Below are positions 35,716 to 47,935 of a stretch of DNA of 64,000 nt, piece by piece. This DNA is from Heterocephalus glaber (Eukaryota > Chordata > Mammalia > Rodentia > Bathyergidae), in assembly GCF_000247695.1 (NCBI RefSeq), contig NW_004624882.1, positions 1,156,880 through 1,220,879 on the forward strand, read 5' to 3'. The notes under the pieces are model-generated. The model made no database searches, was not told the DNA's origin, and saw only the letters and a program-made list of their open reading frames with translations. The first letter of the stretch is position 1, and each line of letters starts with the position of its first letter. A program made the translations under genes and the position numbers.

Positions 35716-36444
35716 TATATGATTGAAGACCATCTTTAAAACACGAACCCTGGTATGAGGCCCTGCGAACCTCAGAGATCCCATATAAAGTAACACAGTT
35801 TGAATGATTTCAGATCTATTAACTGTCCATCCATGTTGGTCCAAAAGTCGGTAGCAAATGAACATGCAAAATATTTATAATGTAGAGATGTTACAAGGCC
35901 ATCTTATTGAAATGTCAATGAAGAAATCCCAATAAAAGGAAGATTTATTAGCTTCTGGATCTAGCTTAGTGCAACACTGGTGATTGTAATCTGCTTTTTC
36001 AATGGCAAGTATGGGCTGCTCCTTCCCCGCCCTAACCTCCCATGTGGCCACATTGCTGAGCCACATGAGGACTACATGCTTTTCCCTCTGATAACTCCCA
36101 ATTGCCTAAGGATCATTGCCAAGTTCCTTAACCGAGTGCAGCGGCCCTTCCTGATCTGCTTCCAGCTCATCTCCCATCCCAGCATCTTACCTGGTAAAAA
36201 TAGAAGTGTGGTGAAGCACTGGTGGGTGAATAAACAGACAGGAATTACGTTGCATACAGCTGCTCACCCACTGAGGTCTGCCTCTCATGGCTAAGGCCGT
36301 GCCTGGGGCTCATTTCTACCTAGCAAGTAGAAAAGAGCCTGGCACACAGTAGGAGCTCAGCAAATGTCTGTTGCATAAAGAATGACTCTTTCCACCCCCG
36401 AAGCAAACCATTGTTTTAGATAGAAACAACTGCACTGCATCTGA
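35716..36444. other. mostly unique; MIR/L2-like scrap
   Basis: At 36330-36390, GAGCCTGGCACACAGTAGGAG then CAGCAAATGTCTGTTGCATA resembles a MIR/L2 3' end. The rest is unremarkable. Confidence 0.4.
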
Positions 36445-36544
36445 NNNNNNNNNNNNNNNNNNNNNNNNNNNNNNNNNNNNNNNNNNNNNNNNNNNNNNNN
36501 NNNNNNNNNNNNNNNNNNNNNNNNNNNNNNNNNNNNNNNNNNNN
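36445..36544. other. assembly gap of 100 N
   Basis: Exactly 100 unknown bases, a conventional placeholder for a gap of undetermined length. Frames across it are meaningless. Confidence 0.99.
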
Positions 36545-38455
36545 AAATCTTTGTGCAACATTTTCGTTTCTAAATTGAGAAAACACTATCACAAACTCTC
36601 CGTGTAGTCAAAGGTATCAGCCACTTACAGAACTTAATGTGGTAATGAGGAAAAGCATAATTTCCTGTGGTTTGACAGTAATGTGACAGGAATAGTTCCC
36701 ACTGCTTTGAATAGATCGTGAACATAACTTGTCCCTCTCTGTTGACACTTCAAGCTGTGCAATGGTACAAAGGAATGTGATCCAGGCCTCAGTCAGTCAG
36801 GTACCCTACATAGGGGTAGCATCCTGTGCTCATGAGTTCACTAAGTTCTCTGAAGGATTTCAAAAATTGACTGACCATTTCTACTCCCAACAATCTTATA
36901 GTCGAATTAGAGAGAGAAGGTGGACAGGGGAAGGCCAAGGATTGGGCAATAGGAAGTATTTCTCTGGAAATTCAATATCTTAATCACAAAATCCTCACAA
37001 ATGGTACAATTTAAAATTCAGATCATTCCTAGATCTTGGGCATGCCTCCAAGAGCATTGTCAAAAGATAGGCAAAGGTTATCATACCCAATCTTTGTGTG
37101 TTGATCTAATATTTGATTTCAACATGGAGAATCAGTTGGTTTCCACCAAAGTTCACTCACCATTGAGCTTGTGGAGAGATTTAATGTAATTGGTATAGAT
37201 ACATGTGGGAAAATGTCCACACTAAAGTAAAGCAAAGATCTTAAAACTCACTTAGAAATGCAAAGCCTATAAGTTCATCATGCATCCTAAAAATGGAAAG
37301 AAATAATTTCTTAGCATTTTCCACTCAGAGTTGGATGAAAAGAGCATCTTCAAAGCAACGGGGATCACACACAGGCAGAGGCTTATGTCTTCTTATTTTT
37401 GACTCTATCTGAATGGCAAACCAAATGTCTGGCATATACTAGGCAGTCAGTAAACATTGGTAGAGTAACCTAATGATCCAGCTCTCTGGCTTAATGATAT
37501 GAGAGTTTGTAGCTGCTGTAAATAATGATTCGCATAATCATTACCCACGACAGTGACAAGTTAGTGTTCAAAGCTCTTTAAATATATTTTTAAAAATTGA
37601 GCTATCTATAAATGATATTCACATGTTCAAAGCTACACTAAACGAGTATCTGAAATGGAGACTGCATCAATTCAGGGGGACAGAGTATCTAACAGTTCTC
37701 ATATATGTTCATTACTATGCAGGGCAGTTCAGGAAGTGAAAAAGCACACATGTGTCCCCCAGGAAGGTAACCTGCACAACTCTGCCCACAAGTCCCAGAA
37801 GCCAAGAACAGGGATGGCACTAGCAAGAGACTGTGACTAGAGAGCTAGAGGACTGTTCGAGCATCCAAGGAAAATATAAGCCAAGCATATATATAGGTCT
37901 TAGAAACATATTTTCTTCTCAGCTTCTTCCTACATCTGTGCCTTAAATTTGTAATTAGTAATGTAATCTCATTTACATGCAAATAAAATATACTTGAATC
38001 TCAAATTATTGTGTTTAATTATTTTACATTGCAATGTAAGCCACTCTTGAAAATGCAAAAGAAGGAGAGGAAGAGGAAGAGGAAGAGAAGGGGGGGGGAG
38101 GGAAAAACTATAAACTAACACTCAGAATCATGGGGAGCGGTGAGGAGAATATTTTTCTTATTCTGTTGCTAAACCAGTGGCGGGCTCTAGGGTAAATGAA
38201 GTGTTAAGTGCTCAAAAATTATTAATCGATGTTTAAATTTACATTCTTGAGCTAAGAAAGACTCACGATTTTTTATTTTTATTTTTTGGCTGATTACAGC
38301 CATAGTAATGGTTTCCAAAATGCAGGGTTCTTTCTAGTAAGTATGAAATTGGGCCCATCCACTTAGTAATGATAAAAGAAAATTTTAATTTTGCATCTTC
38401 AGGAATTAGATGCTTCTTTGGGGAAATAAACAGATCTTCCTCAGGTTTCAAAGCT
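36545..38455. other. 1.9 kb with no recognised gene
   Basis: AT-rich flank. It has a 16-bp perfect palindrome at 38024-38039 (TTACATTGCAATGTAA) and a purine-rich tract at about 38060-38104. Confidence 0.4.
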
Positions 38456-38459
38456 GGCA

Positions 38460-38545
38460 ATAGGACCTGTAGCTCAGGGGAAGAGGGCTTGCCTGGCATG
38501 CATGAGGTCCTGCGTTCAATCTTCAGCGTATCAAAAAATAAGTAA
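38460..38545 (+). mobile_element. ID-like SINE
   Basis: ATAGGACCTGTAGCTCAGGG, GCTTGCCTGGCATGCATGAG and TGCGTTCAATCTTCAGC with an AAATAAGTAAAT tail. Confidence 0.8.
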
Positions 38546-38796
38546 ATAAAGGCGACCTAACCCTGATTCTAAGAGATAGAAGAGGCCCGGCAGAGCTAAG
38601 AAGCAGCTCCATGTTTGTAAGACTGTGTGCTTGAAGGCGACGCCCCCTCCACCCCCATACACCTAGTCTTTGCACACACAGCCTAAAAGCTGTGTTGTTC
38701 TCCTGAAAGAATAAAATAGATTCAAAATTCCACACATAGGATGAGTGAAATCTGAAGCTATAATGGAGAAATTTCTGAGATTGAAAGTGAAGCCAG

Positions 38797-38877
38797 GGGC
38801 TGGGGATTTACCTCAGTGGTTCCGACGCCTGCCCCACAAGCACAAGGACCAGAGTTCAATCCCCCGTACCAAAAAAA
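38797..38877 (+). mobile_element. tRNA-derived SINE (GGTACC-ending type)
   Basis: GGGGCTGGGGATTTACCTCAG to GAGTTCAATCCCCCGTACC and a short A-tail. Box A carries a mutation (TTACCTCAGTGG). Flanking duplication is unclear. Confidence 0.85.
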
Positions 38878-39401
38878 GCAAGGCAGGTCTGACCTAACCA
38901 TCTTTCAGTGAGCCTCTTGCTACTTTCGCTACTTTTTATTTTACTTGTCTTGATGAATTCAAAATTTGCAGGGGTTCCAGGCAAAACTGTGTGACCATCA
39001 CCTTTTATTTAACACTTCTTTGGCTTGCTTCCTCCTGCAAAGGGGAAGGGGTCAAACACTTGGTAACAAGGGTCTCCAGTCGAATCTTTCTCTTTCTAAT
39101 GATAAACTTAATGTTCCCTTCCTATCTATGAAAAATACTGTCAACACATAGCACCAAGCAGCTCCTATTCATAGCACGAGCATGAATTCCCACGCTGCTT
39201 CATAAATACCCCCAGCCCTTCTGGGAAGATTCTCTTGGGAAGAGCAAAGAATCCCCATCAAATTGAACAACAATAACAACAAAGTATCCTCTCCTATCTC
39301 CCTGCACAGCAGTTACCTCATCAATGCAGGAAGAAGCGTCTCAATTTCCCCAACTCTGGCACCAAACTGTGAACAATGAAATCATTACTACATTTCAACT
39401 T

Positions 39402-39405
<4 letters not shown>
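38878..39405. other. no recognisable feature
   Basis: Unique-looking sequence. Confidence 0.35.
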
Positions 39406-39448
<43 letters not shown>

Positions 39449-39450
39449 TG
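39406..39450 (+). repeat. (TG)n microsatellite
   Basis: About 45 bases of TG repeat. Confidence 0.97.
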
Positions 39451-39532
39451 TGAGCTTTGTCATGCCAGGACAGAAAGATCTTCTCTTCCATCACTTGATC
39501 TTATAATCATCCTTTCCCTTAATGCACCTTTT

Positions 39533-39619
39533 TTTTTTTCCTTCTTTGGTACCGGGGATGGAATTCAGGACCTTGAACTTGTGAGACAGGCGAGGTGCCA
39601 CTGACCTAAATCCTGGGCC
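39533..39619 (-). mobile_element. tRNA-derived SINE (GGTACC-ending type)
   Basis: TTGGTACCGGGGATGGAATTC to GTGCCACTGACCTAAATCC. A perfect 17-bp target-site duplication (CCCTTAATGCACCTTTT) lies at 39516-39532 and 39620-39636. A third near-copy follows at 39649-39663. Confidence 0.95.
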
Positions 39620-39663
39620 CCCTTAATGCACCTTTTATTATTTTTTTTCTTAATGCACCTTTT

Positions 39664-40860
39664 AAAAGCAAGGAACACTTGGATTGTGTGAATTTCTTAA
39701 AAATCTTCCATCTTTGCATTGTTTGAAAAACGCACACAGCAAAAGCCTCCATGGCTCTGGTTTATCTTTTCAGTTTAGGCATTTTCATTGGGCCTCTACC
39801 CTGCTTTGAAGGTAAGAAAAACAACTGCAAGGGTGGGAGCCCTGTTTTATCATCTTGAGGTGCCCCCAAATCCTTTGTGCTTACTCTTCTCTTCCCTGGC
39901 TTGGCAGCAGGCTGGGTCCTTCAGGTTTGGAGCAGCTGTAATGGACCCCTCCCCTAGCAGTGCAGAGAAAGGCTTCTAGCTGTTGGGCTACTTGATCTTC
40001 TAAACCACAGGTACATGGTTTCCTGTGCATTTCTCAAAAGATGGGTTGAGCAAAGGAAATCAACCGGTTTAGTAATGATTAACAATTTCTCCTCCTTCTC
40101 CCCTTTAAAAATGATATTTTCATAAGTCAGTTTTTTAGGGGGAAAAGTTTTAAACATTTGCATGGTACATTTTAGCTTTGCTATTGGGTTCTCCATTCTA
40201 AACAGTGTTGTTTTAGTTTAGTAAAACTGATGCTTTGTATTTTTTAAAAATCTGCTCCCTTCCTTACAGAAGGGAGCAGCTCATTAAGAAGCTTTAAGAA
40301 CATTAACTTTTACCCTTAAAGTATTGACACTGTATTTCCTTCTCTTCCTGCACATGATAGCCTGGCTTTGCTTTCCTTCACCAGTTGAAGACTCGAGAAA
40401 AAAAAACAAACAACAAAACCGAGACCTCAGTAACCAATTAATGTCTACCAGACTTAAATATTTCACCTATGTTCTGGTTATGTCCTTCATATCCAAACAT
40501 TTGTCATCCAAATTAAAGAGAATTCAATAACTTAGTATCACTTAATAGTAGATTAAGTGTACCATTTTATAAGAGCCACTTTAAATGGCTCTTACATAGA
40601 ATTCTAATGGGAAAACAGCCATTAGACAATGAGGAAGCCTAAGTGCTGAGTTCCTTTTTGAAGTAGCTAAAGTGTCATTTCTACTCATTTTACCTGACTA
40701 GGCTGTCTAAATTCTGTCCAAAGCTGGTTACTGGTGGGACAACCAAGTTCATTTTGATACCCCAAAGAAGATGTGCTGTAAATATTCACCTTCAATCTTC
40801 TCCAGTATGTGTGACAAATTCAGTGTTGGCTATCAAAACCCATAGATCGACTGCAAATGT
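39664..40860. other. no recognisable feature
   Basis: Unique-looking AT-rich flank downstream of TMSB4X. Confidence 0.35.
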
Positions 40861-40861
40861 T

Positions 40862-40951
40862 GCTCCCACTGGCCTTGAACTCCTGGCCTCACAGTCTTCC
40901 CACCCCAGCCTCCCAAGTTAACAGGGACCACTATGACCATTGTACCAGCCT
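40862..40951 (-). mobile_element. B1-like fragment
   Basis: ACTGGCCTTGAACTCCTGG and CCACCCCAGCCTCCCAAGT match the middle of B1 in reverse. Both ends are lost. Confidence 0.6.
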
Positions 40952-41217
40952 TTATAAATCTATTTTTATTAAAGCTTTTATATAACTCATTGTAGGAATT
41001 CTTCCAGCCTAAGTAAATGATCTCCCAATTACCTGGTAAAGTGTAGCTGAGATATTTCGGGTAGTGGCAGAAACCCATTTCTATGCCCTGGACATTTTAC
41101 CAAATCGCTAGAGATGTTTGTCATTTCTCAGTCCCAGTGAGACCAAGGAGTAGGTCCCTTTGCAAAGATTTCACCCACGATTAAACCAATCCTTCCAGAC
41201 ACCAGGCAGTCACACCA

Positions 41218-41618
41218 GCCGCGTTTTAAAACTTTATTTGCATATTAAAAAAATTGTGCATTCCAATAATTAAAATCATTTGAACAAAAAAAAAATGGCA
41301 CTCTGATTAAACTGCATTTTACAGCCTGCAGGACACCTTGGACCAACTTGGATTTTACTCTACATTTCACCATCCTCCCACCCAGCTTCTTCCTTCACCA
41401 ACATGCAAGCTCTTTTCCTTCCCTGCCAGCCACACAGGCAGATGGGAGTGGCAGGCTCGGCCTTCCTTGTCAGTAGTTCTTGGATGTGGAAGGGGCAGCA
41501 CAGTCATTTAAACTTGATCCAACCTCTTTGCATCTTACAAAGTTAAACAGCTAAAAGAAGTAAAATAAGAAGGCAATGCTTGTGGAATGTACAGTGCATA
41601 TTGGCGGCGCACGTCTCA
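41218..41618 (-). other. TMSB4X: TMSB4X 3' UTR
   Basis: About 400 bases after the stop. On the minus strand, AATATGCACTGTACATTCC, CTTCTTTTAGCTGTTTAAC, GGTGTCCTGCAGGCTGTAAA and TTTTAATTATTGGAATGCAC match blocks I know from the human 3' UTR. Such strong non-coding conservation suggests post-transcriptional control, but no specific element is proven here. Confidence 0.85.
41233..41238 (-). terminator. TMSB4X: polyadenylation signal AATAAA
   Basis: TTTATT on the plus strand, reading AATAAA within ATGCAAATAAAGTTTT on the minus strand, at the end of the conserved 3' UTR. Cleavage is expected 10-25 bases further on. Confidence 0.9.
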
Positions 41619-42364
<746 letters not shown>

Positions 42365-43246
42365 TCAATATTTCGAAACGTGGGGGACCAGAGAGGGAGA
42401 ATGGCTCAAGGCTGAAATCTTCTAACACAGTGAAATTGACAACTGCGGGTTAATTGCAGCGTTTAAAAATTACAATCTGGCTAGAGCGAGTGCAGAACAA
42501 AGCCACTTCCGAGTTAAAGTGTGCGCGGGGCGGGGGGGGGTCGAGTAAAATTTGGAGCCAACGTCACAAAATGGGTTTTTGTTTTCTAAATACGGTCTAT
42601 TCCCTCATGCAGGCCAGATCCCGTTTTCTCCTCCGCTTACAAAGGCGGCAGCTGCAGCCGGCGCCTCCGACCACCGCCCTACCGGATTCCTCCCTCTCCA
42701 GCTAGCTCAACAATGCAGCCGGCGGCACACAAAGCTGCCTCCCTATGGCCCATAAATCAATCCTGATCTGCATTAGGGGCAGTCTCGAAGCCTTGGCGCA
42801 CATTCCTCTGCAAGTAGGACTTTTAAGACTTCGCGATGCAGCCCAGTCTCCTTAAACCTGGCCAGATACAGCCTTGTAAGCCATCCATTCACGGCTAGGG
42901 GGGCTTCAGAGCCGGTTGAAGCTCCAGGCTCCGGTGAATGTGCGTTAGAACAAAGGGTCTTTCGTTTCCGATTAATCATAGACTGAGAGGCAACGCAGAT
43001 GCCTTTGGGGGAAAACTAAGGCCAAAATGTCCCCTTGAGGCTGCACGGCAAAATGCCAGTTTGTGCGGTTTTTAAAAACTGAGTTCTCAGTCCCGTTACC
43101 CAGCGTGTGGAAGGGTTTACGGATCCCTAAGCTTTTCAGAGCAACCTTTCTAGGGAGGACCACTTGGGATCGGCTTTAGGGATTCCTGAATAGGGACGCA
43201 GGTGCCTGGCTGGAAGGGGACAGGAGAAAGGGGCCCTGGGGCTCAC

Positions 43247-43303
43247 CGGAGCGAAGCGCGCGAACGAGTGAAGTCCGATCTGCTCAGTGGCCAACGCCGA
43301 GTG
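43247..43303 (-). other. TMSB4X: TMSB4X non-coding exon 1
   Basis: About 57 bases between the expected start and the GTGAGC donor. On the minus strand it contains GGCCACTGAGCAGATCGGAC and ends CGCGCTTCGCTCCG, close to the known human 5' leader. With 13 bases of exon 2 the leader is about 70 bases and has no upstream ATG. The exact first base is inferred from the distance to the TATA-like box. Confidence 0.8.
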
Positions 43304-43365
43304 CCGGGCGGGGCGCGCTAGCGCCGCTATATGAGCGCTCCTATGTAAATGAGGTGATGTCACCA
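43304..43365 (-). promoter_or_regulatory. TMSB4X: TMSB4X core promoter
   Basis: A TATA-like CATATAGC lies at 43333-43326 (minus), about 30 bases before the inferred start. A GC box GGGCGGGG lies at 43306-43313 (plus). Upstream are ATGTAAAT at 43343-43350, one base off the octamer ATGCAAAT, and TGATGTCA at 43355-43362, one base off a CRE. The TATA call is inference from position and similarity; factor occupancy is not shown. Confidence 0.75.
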
Positions 43366-43500
43366 GCAGGCCCGCTTAACTCCTTCGCGCCGCGTTGGCG
43401 GAAAGGCGTCCGGAAGCCGGCGGGCGTTGGGGGAGGGGGGGTGCTCCGGGGGGCCCTCCCACTCCCCCATTAGTGCGCCTTAAACACGACGACGGCGGAA

Positions 43501-45234
43501 AAATAAAATGAGCAAAAGCCCATCCTCCAACACTTCCTTCGCAGTGCATTTTCCCCTTTTATATTTATTTTCTTATAATGAATTTTCTCAAGAGCTGCCC
43601 AAACCTGCTCTTGCGGACCAGTGCGTGCTAACTAAGGGCCCGGGTGGCACCTAGGGGGACAGACATTCCTTTACACGAATCTGGCTTTGTGTGCTGCAGA
43701 CATCCCCAAGCTAGGGCGCGGGGTCCCTCACACTAGGGCCTCACCCAGTCCAGTGACTCAGCTTTCGGGCCAGAGCAGAGCATTCACCCCACCCGGCGCT
43801 GCCGTCTTTGTCTTCCCCGCTTGTGTTCCCCTTGACTTGGGAGGGAGCTAAAACATCCTTAAGGGTTTCACCTCTGCAGCATACACATTTTCCATTGTTC
43901 TAATATTTTTCAGCACTCAAGTCAAATTACTAAGATCTTCTGGGTGTAAGGTAATTATGGAGTTTATACAGTACAATGCCTCCCCTTAAAGACGTAAGTC
44001 AAGTTCAAGCTCTACTATTGACTTGCTGCCAGACAATGAGGAAGTTCTTTTCTTTCCTCTTCCTTATTTTCATAAATTATAAAAGTGATCGCAGAGAAGG
44101 CCCGTGTTGATTTCCAAAGACTACAAGCCCATTTTCTCTAATGTCTTGAAACTGTGCTGAGAAATTGAACTGTATGTTTTGAAGAGAATGCTTTCCTTCA
44201 GCACAAGGATGCTTCTGAAGTGCAGCTGGAAATATGGAAGATTTCGGTAGAGAGCAGAAGTTTTCAAAATGGCACCTGACTCTGATACCAGCCACCCACT
44301 TGCTGCTGCAAGTGAGTTACAAATGCCATGCCCTGCGCCTGCAAACGGCATGTGAAAGGCAAGAGACCTGAGCTTAGAAAAAGGCCTCCTTGTGTTTATT
44401 TCAGACACGCAAAGCAATGTGCACAAGATTCTTTCTCCTTTCCTCTGTCCTGGCGAAATGTTCTTCAGAAAGCCTTTGCTGATCATTTTTATGGCAGAGG
44501 CTTTTGTCTTGCTGGGGATCAGAGTCAACTGTTACTGAGACCCTTTGGTGCCACGGGAGCTGCACAGCTAGGACTTCCCCACTTCTTCATCTACTTGACT
44601 TCCCTTTTCCTGGGGAGGAAAGGGGTGGGGGTGAACAGGGACAGGTGAGCCTCCGGTTCCCCGTTAATGCTCTGCTGGGTGGCTGTCTTCCTGTTCCCCA
44701 ACCCCGAAAGGGGCCTTGGACCTGTTGATGCAGGCACTGGATGTCACCTTCTGGGACCACCCCTCCCCCGTGTGGACTGGTCTGGAAGTCCACCGCATGG
44801 TTGAAACACAGAAAAGATCTCGCAGAGAGACTTTCTGGCCTGTTCTGCTGGCAGCTGCAGTCATACTGACACCATTTCTCTGGGTTCTGAGACTCCATTT
44901 CCCCTCACTCGGCTGCTGTCAAAAATCCTTTCTTTCCTCCCCAGTGGCTCCTGGTGACAAAGGAACGTCACTGCCAGCCTCTTGCTGCCTCTCTAGCCCT
45001 GACAGAAAGCAAGTCTCCCGTGGAGATGGAGGAGTGGAAATAGGTAAACATCTGGAGAAGTTTTCTGGCTTGTACCTCCCATCGAGGGGAGACGGGGATA
45101 GAAAAGGGGAGGTGGGCAGAGGGAGGGGCGGCCTGGCAAGCAGCCAGCTGAAGGCCAAGAGCCCGCTGTTGTGGGGAATTCCAGCTGCTCAGGGGAATGG
45201 AAAGGGAAGAGTGAGACAGTTATGGTCAACCCAG
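43501..45234. other. upstream flank, no second gene seen
   Basis: A 203-codon plus-strand frame (44716-45327) runs into a B1-dID SINE, has no known domain and is overlapped by 103- and 79-codon frames on the other strand. It looks like chance in GC-rich DNA. No TLR8 exon was found. Confidence 0.45.
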
Positions 45235-45356
45235 GAGCCAGGTGTGGTGATGCAGGCCTGGAATCCCAGCAGTCAGGGAGACCGAGGCAGGGGTGCAGGG
45301 TGCTGGGTACTTAGCCCAGTATTGTAAAAAAAAAAAAAACACACAAAAAAAACAAC
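45235..45356 (+). mobile_element. B1-dID dimer, internally deleted
   Basis: AGCCAGGTGTGGTGATGCAG and GAGACCGAGGCAGGGGTGC run straight into an ID-like GGTGCTGGGTACTTAGCCCAG and an A-rich tail. Most of both monomers is lost. Confidence 0.7.
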
Positions 45357-45374
45357 AAATGAAAAGAATAATCT

Positions 45375-45550
45375 GAAAAATTGTGTGACTCTGTTCATCC
45401 TAATTAATCTTTCAGTGCCTGAGTTTTCTCATCTGTAAAATGAGTCAACTTTAATAATCACCCCACAGAGTTATGGGAGGATTAAGTGCTTAGGACAGTG
45501 TGTGACAATTAGTAGCTCTTTGTACTGGCTTTGTTATTAGTATTTAGAAT
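45375..45550 (+). repeat. MIR SINE
   Basis: GTGTGACTCTGTTCATCC, CAGTGCCTGAGTTTTCTCATC, TGTAAAATGAGTCAAC, GGGAGGATTAAGTGC and TTAGGACAGTGTGTGACAAT match the MIR body in order. Confidence 0.85.
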
Positions 45551-45782
45551 GGAAAGTCTCAAGAGGACATAAAATAAATGTTTTAGTGTTTGGAATTAAT
45601 GACAAGTTTTAGATGTTCTGATATTATTTCTCTTATAAAGAGAAATTTATCTATTTTGCTGTGTATAATTTGTATATAATTTAATAATGCTATAGAGTGG
45701 TAAATATTATTGCACAGATAATTGACCAATAAAAATGAGATGTCTTGTTGGTTGTACAGCAAATCAAAAGCAACCCCCCTTG

Positions 45783-45928
45783 CCAGCCATGGTGATGCAT
45801 GCCAGTAGTCCCAGCACTTGGGAGGCTGAGGCAGAAGGATCTTTGGGAGTTTGAGGCCAGCCTGGGCTACATAGTGAGTTCGAGACCAGCCTGAACTGCA
45901 TAGCGGGACTCTGTCTCAGAAACAAAAA
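45783..45928 (+). mobile_element. B1-like SINE
   Basis: GCCAGCCATGGTGATGCATG to GGGACTCTGTCTCAGAAAC with the duplicated central GGCCAGCCTGGGCTACATAG / GAGACCAGCCTGAACTGC blocks. Confidence 0.92.
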
Positions 45929-47020
45929 ACAAAGACCCCTCTCGGCTGATGCCTTCTAAAAGCAGGTACTGGAAAAGGAACTGTACATTCACCTTGTTCT
46001 TTCCTGCCCGCTGCTCTGCATGAGCAGAGACTTGCGGATGTGACTTACAGATGTGGGGACACTGAGGTTTGGGGGCCATCGGTGCAAGAAGTCAGCTGAG
46101 GCCGTTCTGTACTCACTAAGCTAAGGGACAGAACCGTCTTCACCTTCTCTTCCCTAGCTCTGTGCCTGAGGACCAGCAGAAAGAGAGGGGGCAGGCGACT
46201 TTGTTTGCACAATGCCTGGTCACTGAACAGGTGTCGCACAGAATTCAATTGACTCTTTTAAGTGAGCAAGGTACTGGAACCCAGTAGCCATCACCTCACT
46301 TCCTACTCCACACAGCTCAGTCCACTTAGTGTCAATATAGTTCCAGAAGCCTCTGGGAAGCTAGGATTTATAAGTGGGTTAGCATGTGCTGGGCACAGCT
46401 ACCATTTTAAAAGACAGAGATGTGGAGAGCCACAAGAATGGCCTACAAAAGGCGCTTGGTCACTCTAGTGGTGTGCTCTGCCTTGAGGGCTCTCTAGTGA
46501 CAGATGAGCCAATTGCCCGCGTGACAACTGCCCTCCTTTCCTCAGCTTTCTGGGAAAAATGTGCTGTCAGAGCCCAGTGGAAAGGTGGCCCCACTGCCAA
46601 GCTTGTGCCCCATGGAACCAGGAAGAGGTGACAGGGGACACTGTTTCATTTTGCTTTCCAGTTGTTGGGAAGCAGCCATTGCAGTCTGAGTTCGTGAAAA
46701 TGAGTCCTGTTCTTTTGAAGCTATTTAATGTTGTGCTGAGCATTTATCAGAGGAGTAGGAGAAGGAAGGGGAGGAGGAACAGAGACAAGGGACAGCAGCG
46801 CGGTCCCCCACTCTGCTTTCTCAAGCCCAGGTCCCTTTGTCTGGCCTCAGGGCCTCCTGCTGTCTGTCCCACCTGCCTGCACCCCACGCCCCCCTGGGAA
46901 CCCCGTGATCTCCATCTGTTCACTCTGCACTCCCTTACAACAGACAGAGCTGCAGTCTAAACCCCTTAAAGGCACAGCCCAGTCCCCCTGGTGACAGGGA
47001 CAGAAAAGGAGAAAGGAGGA
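45929..47020. other. no recognisable feature
   Basis: Unique-looking, GC-moderate sequence. A 133-codon frame (46559-46960) carries no motif. Confidence 0.35.
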
Positions 47021-47024
47021 GAAG

Positions 47025-47190
47025 AACATTTAGTGCACTTGCTGCATCTTGTACCCTCTGTTAAGCCCTTTTACATTATCTGATTAACTCTTATCCTAGG
47101 CAGTGAGTACTGATCTCCCGGATTTACTGCTAAAGAAACCAGGGCTCGGAGAATTTAAGCGACTTAGTGTAGATCAAGTCCTGTCCTTGT
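47025..47190 (-). repeat. MIR SINE fragment
   Basis: TTTACATTATCTGATTAACTC, TTTACTGCTAAAGAAACCAGG and GAATTTAAGCGACTTAGTG follow reverse MIR order. Confidence 0.65.
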
Positions 47191-47709
47191 GCATGGCCCG
47201 CTTCTGCCTTCCACTTGCAGGGTCCCCACCCATGGCCCCTCCTCGTGTCCCTGTGCAGTGGACTAAGGGCCTCCCCAGCCGCACAGGCGACGTGAACAGG
47301 ACGAGTGGGGTACAGCGGGGCAGCAAGAGGAGCCCAAGAACACGCTGGCCCCGGCGCATGTGTGGCCGCTCCGGTCCTATTCACTCTACTGATCTGGTGG
47401 AACCTCAGCGCCAGCTTCCGGTGTGGCTCGAGTTCGCCTCTGCAACATCCCCTCCAAGTGGTCACTCGACTTCCACACAACCAGAGGAGCGCTTTCTGAG
47501 GCAACTTGCAGCTCAGCTTGGCAGGGGCTTGCAGGGGTGGGGGAAGTGACAGGACAAAACCTGAAGCTGCAGGCAGGGGCCAGGCTGGCGAGGGGGAACT
47601 CTGACGGTGGCGAGTGGTAGCAAGCGTGTTTGGAGTGCTCCCCCGACACTTTCTCTGCAGTAGCTCCCTACACCTCACATAACCCAAAACCCGGGACAGA
47701 GGCGTCGGG
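47191..47709. other. GC-rich unique sequence, chance ORFs
   Basis: Overlapping frames of 148 (plus) and 185 codons (minus, 47130-47687) lack any recognised domain and overlap the MIR fragment. They are probably an effect of high GC. Confidence 0.4.
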
Positions 47710-47830
47710 TGTTGCTCATTTCACACATGAAGGGGTTCTGGAGAGGTTAAATCACCGGCCCAAGATCACACAGAGAAAGCCAGGAACAGGCTGGCCAGCT
47801 TCGAAGCTTTCTCCTTTAAACACCACATTT
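47710..47830 (-). repeat. MIR SINE fragment
   Basis: TTCACACATGAAGGGGTTCTG, GAGGTTAAATCACCGGCCC and AAGATCACACAGAGAAAGCC follow reverse MIR order. Confidence 0.7.
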
Positions 47831-47935
47831 CCCTGAAGTCTTAGGGTCTTTAGACTTTGCTCTGTAGGTTAGATACGGATAAAGTTATAGTCTGTGTCCA
47901 TAAACCATCAATTAACATCATTAAAACTTTAAAAC

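Noticed and set aside
44716..45327. 203-codon plus-strand frame upstream of TMSB4X
   Set aside because: It runs into a B1-dID SINE, has no known domain, and is overlapped by other frames of similar size in GC-rich sequence.
47130..47687. 185-codon minus-strand frame
   Set aside because: No family resemblance, overlaps a 148-codon frame on the other strand and a MIR fragment. High GC explains the lack of stops.
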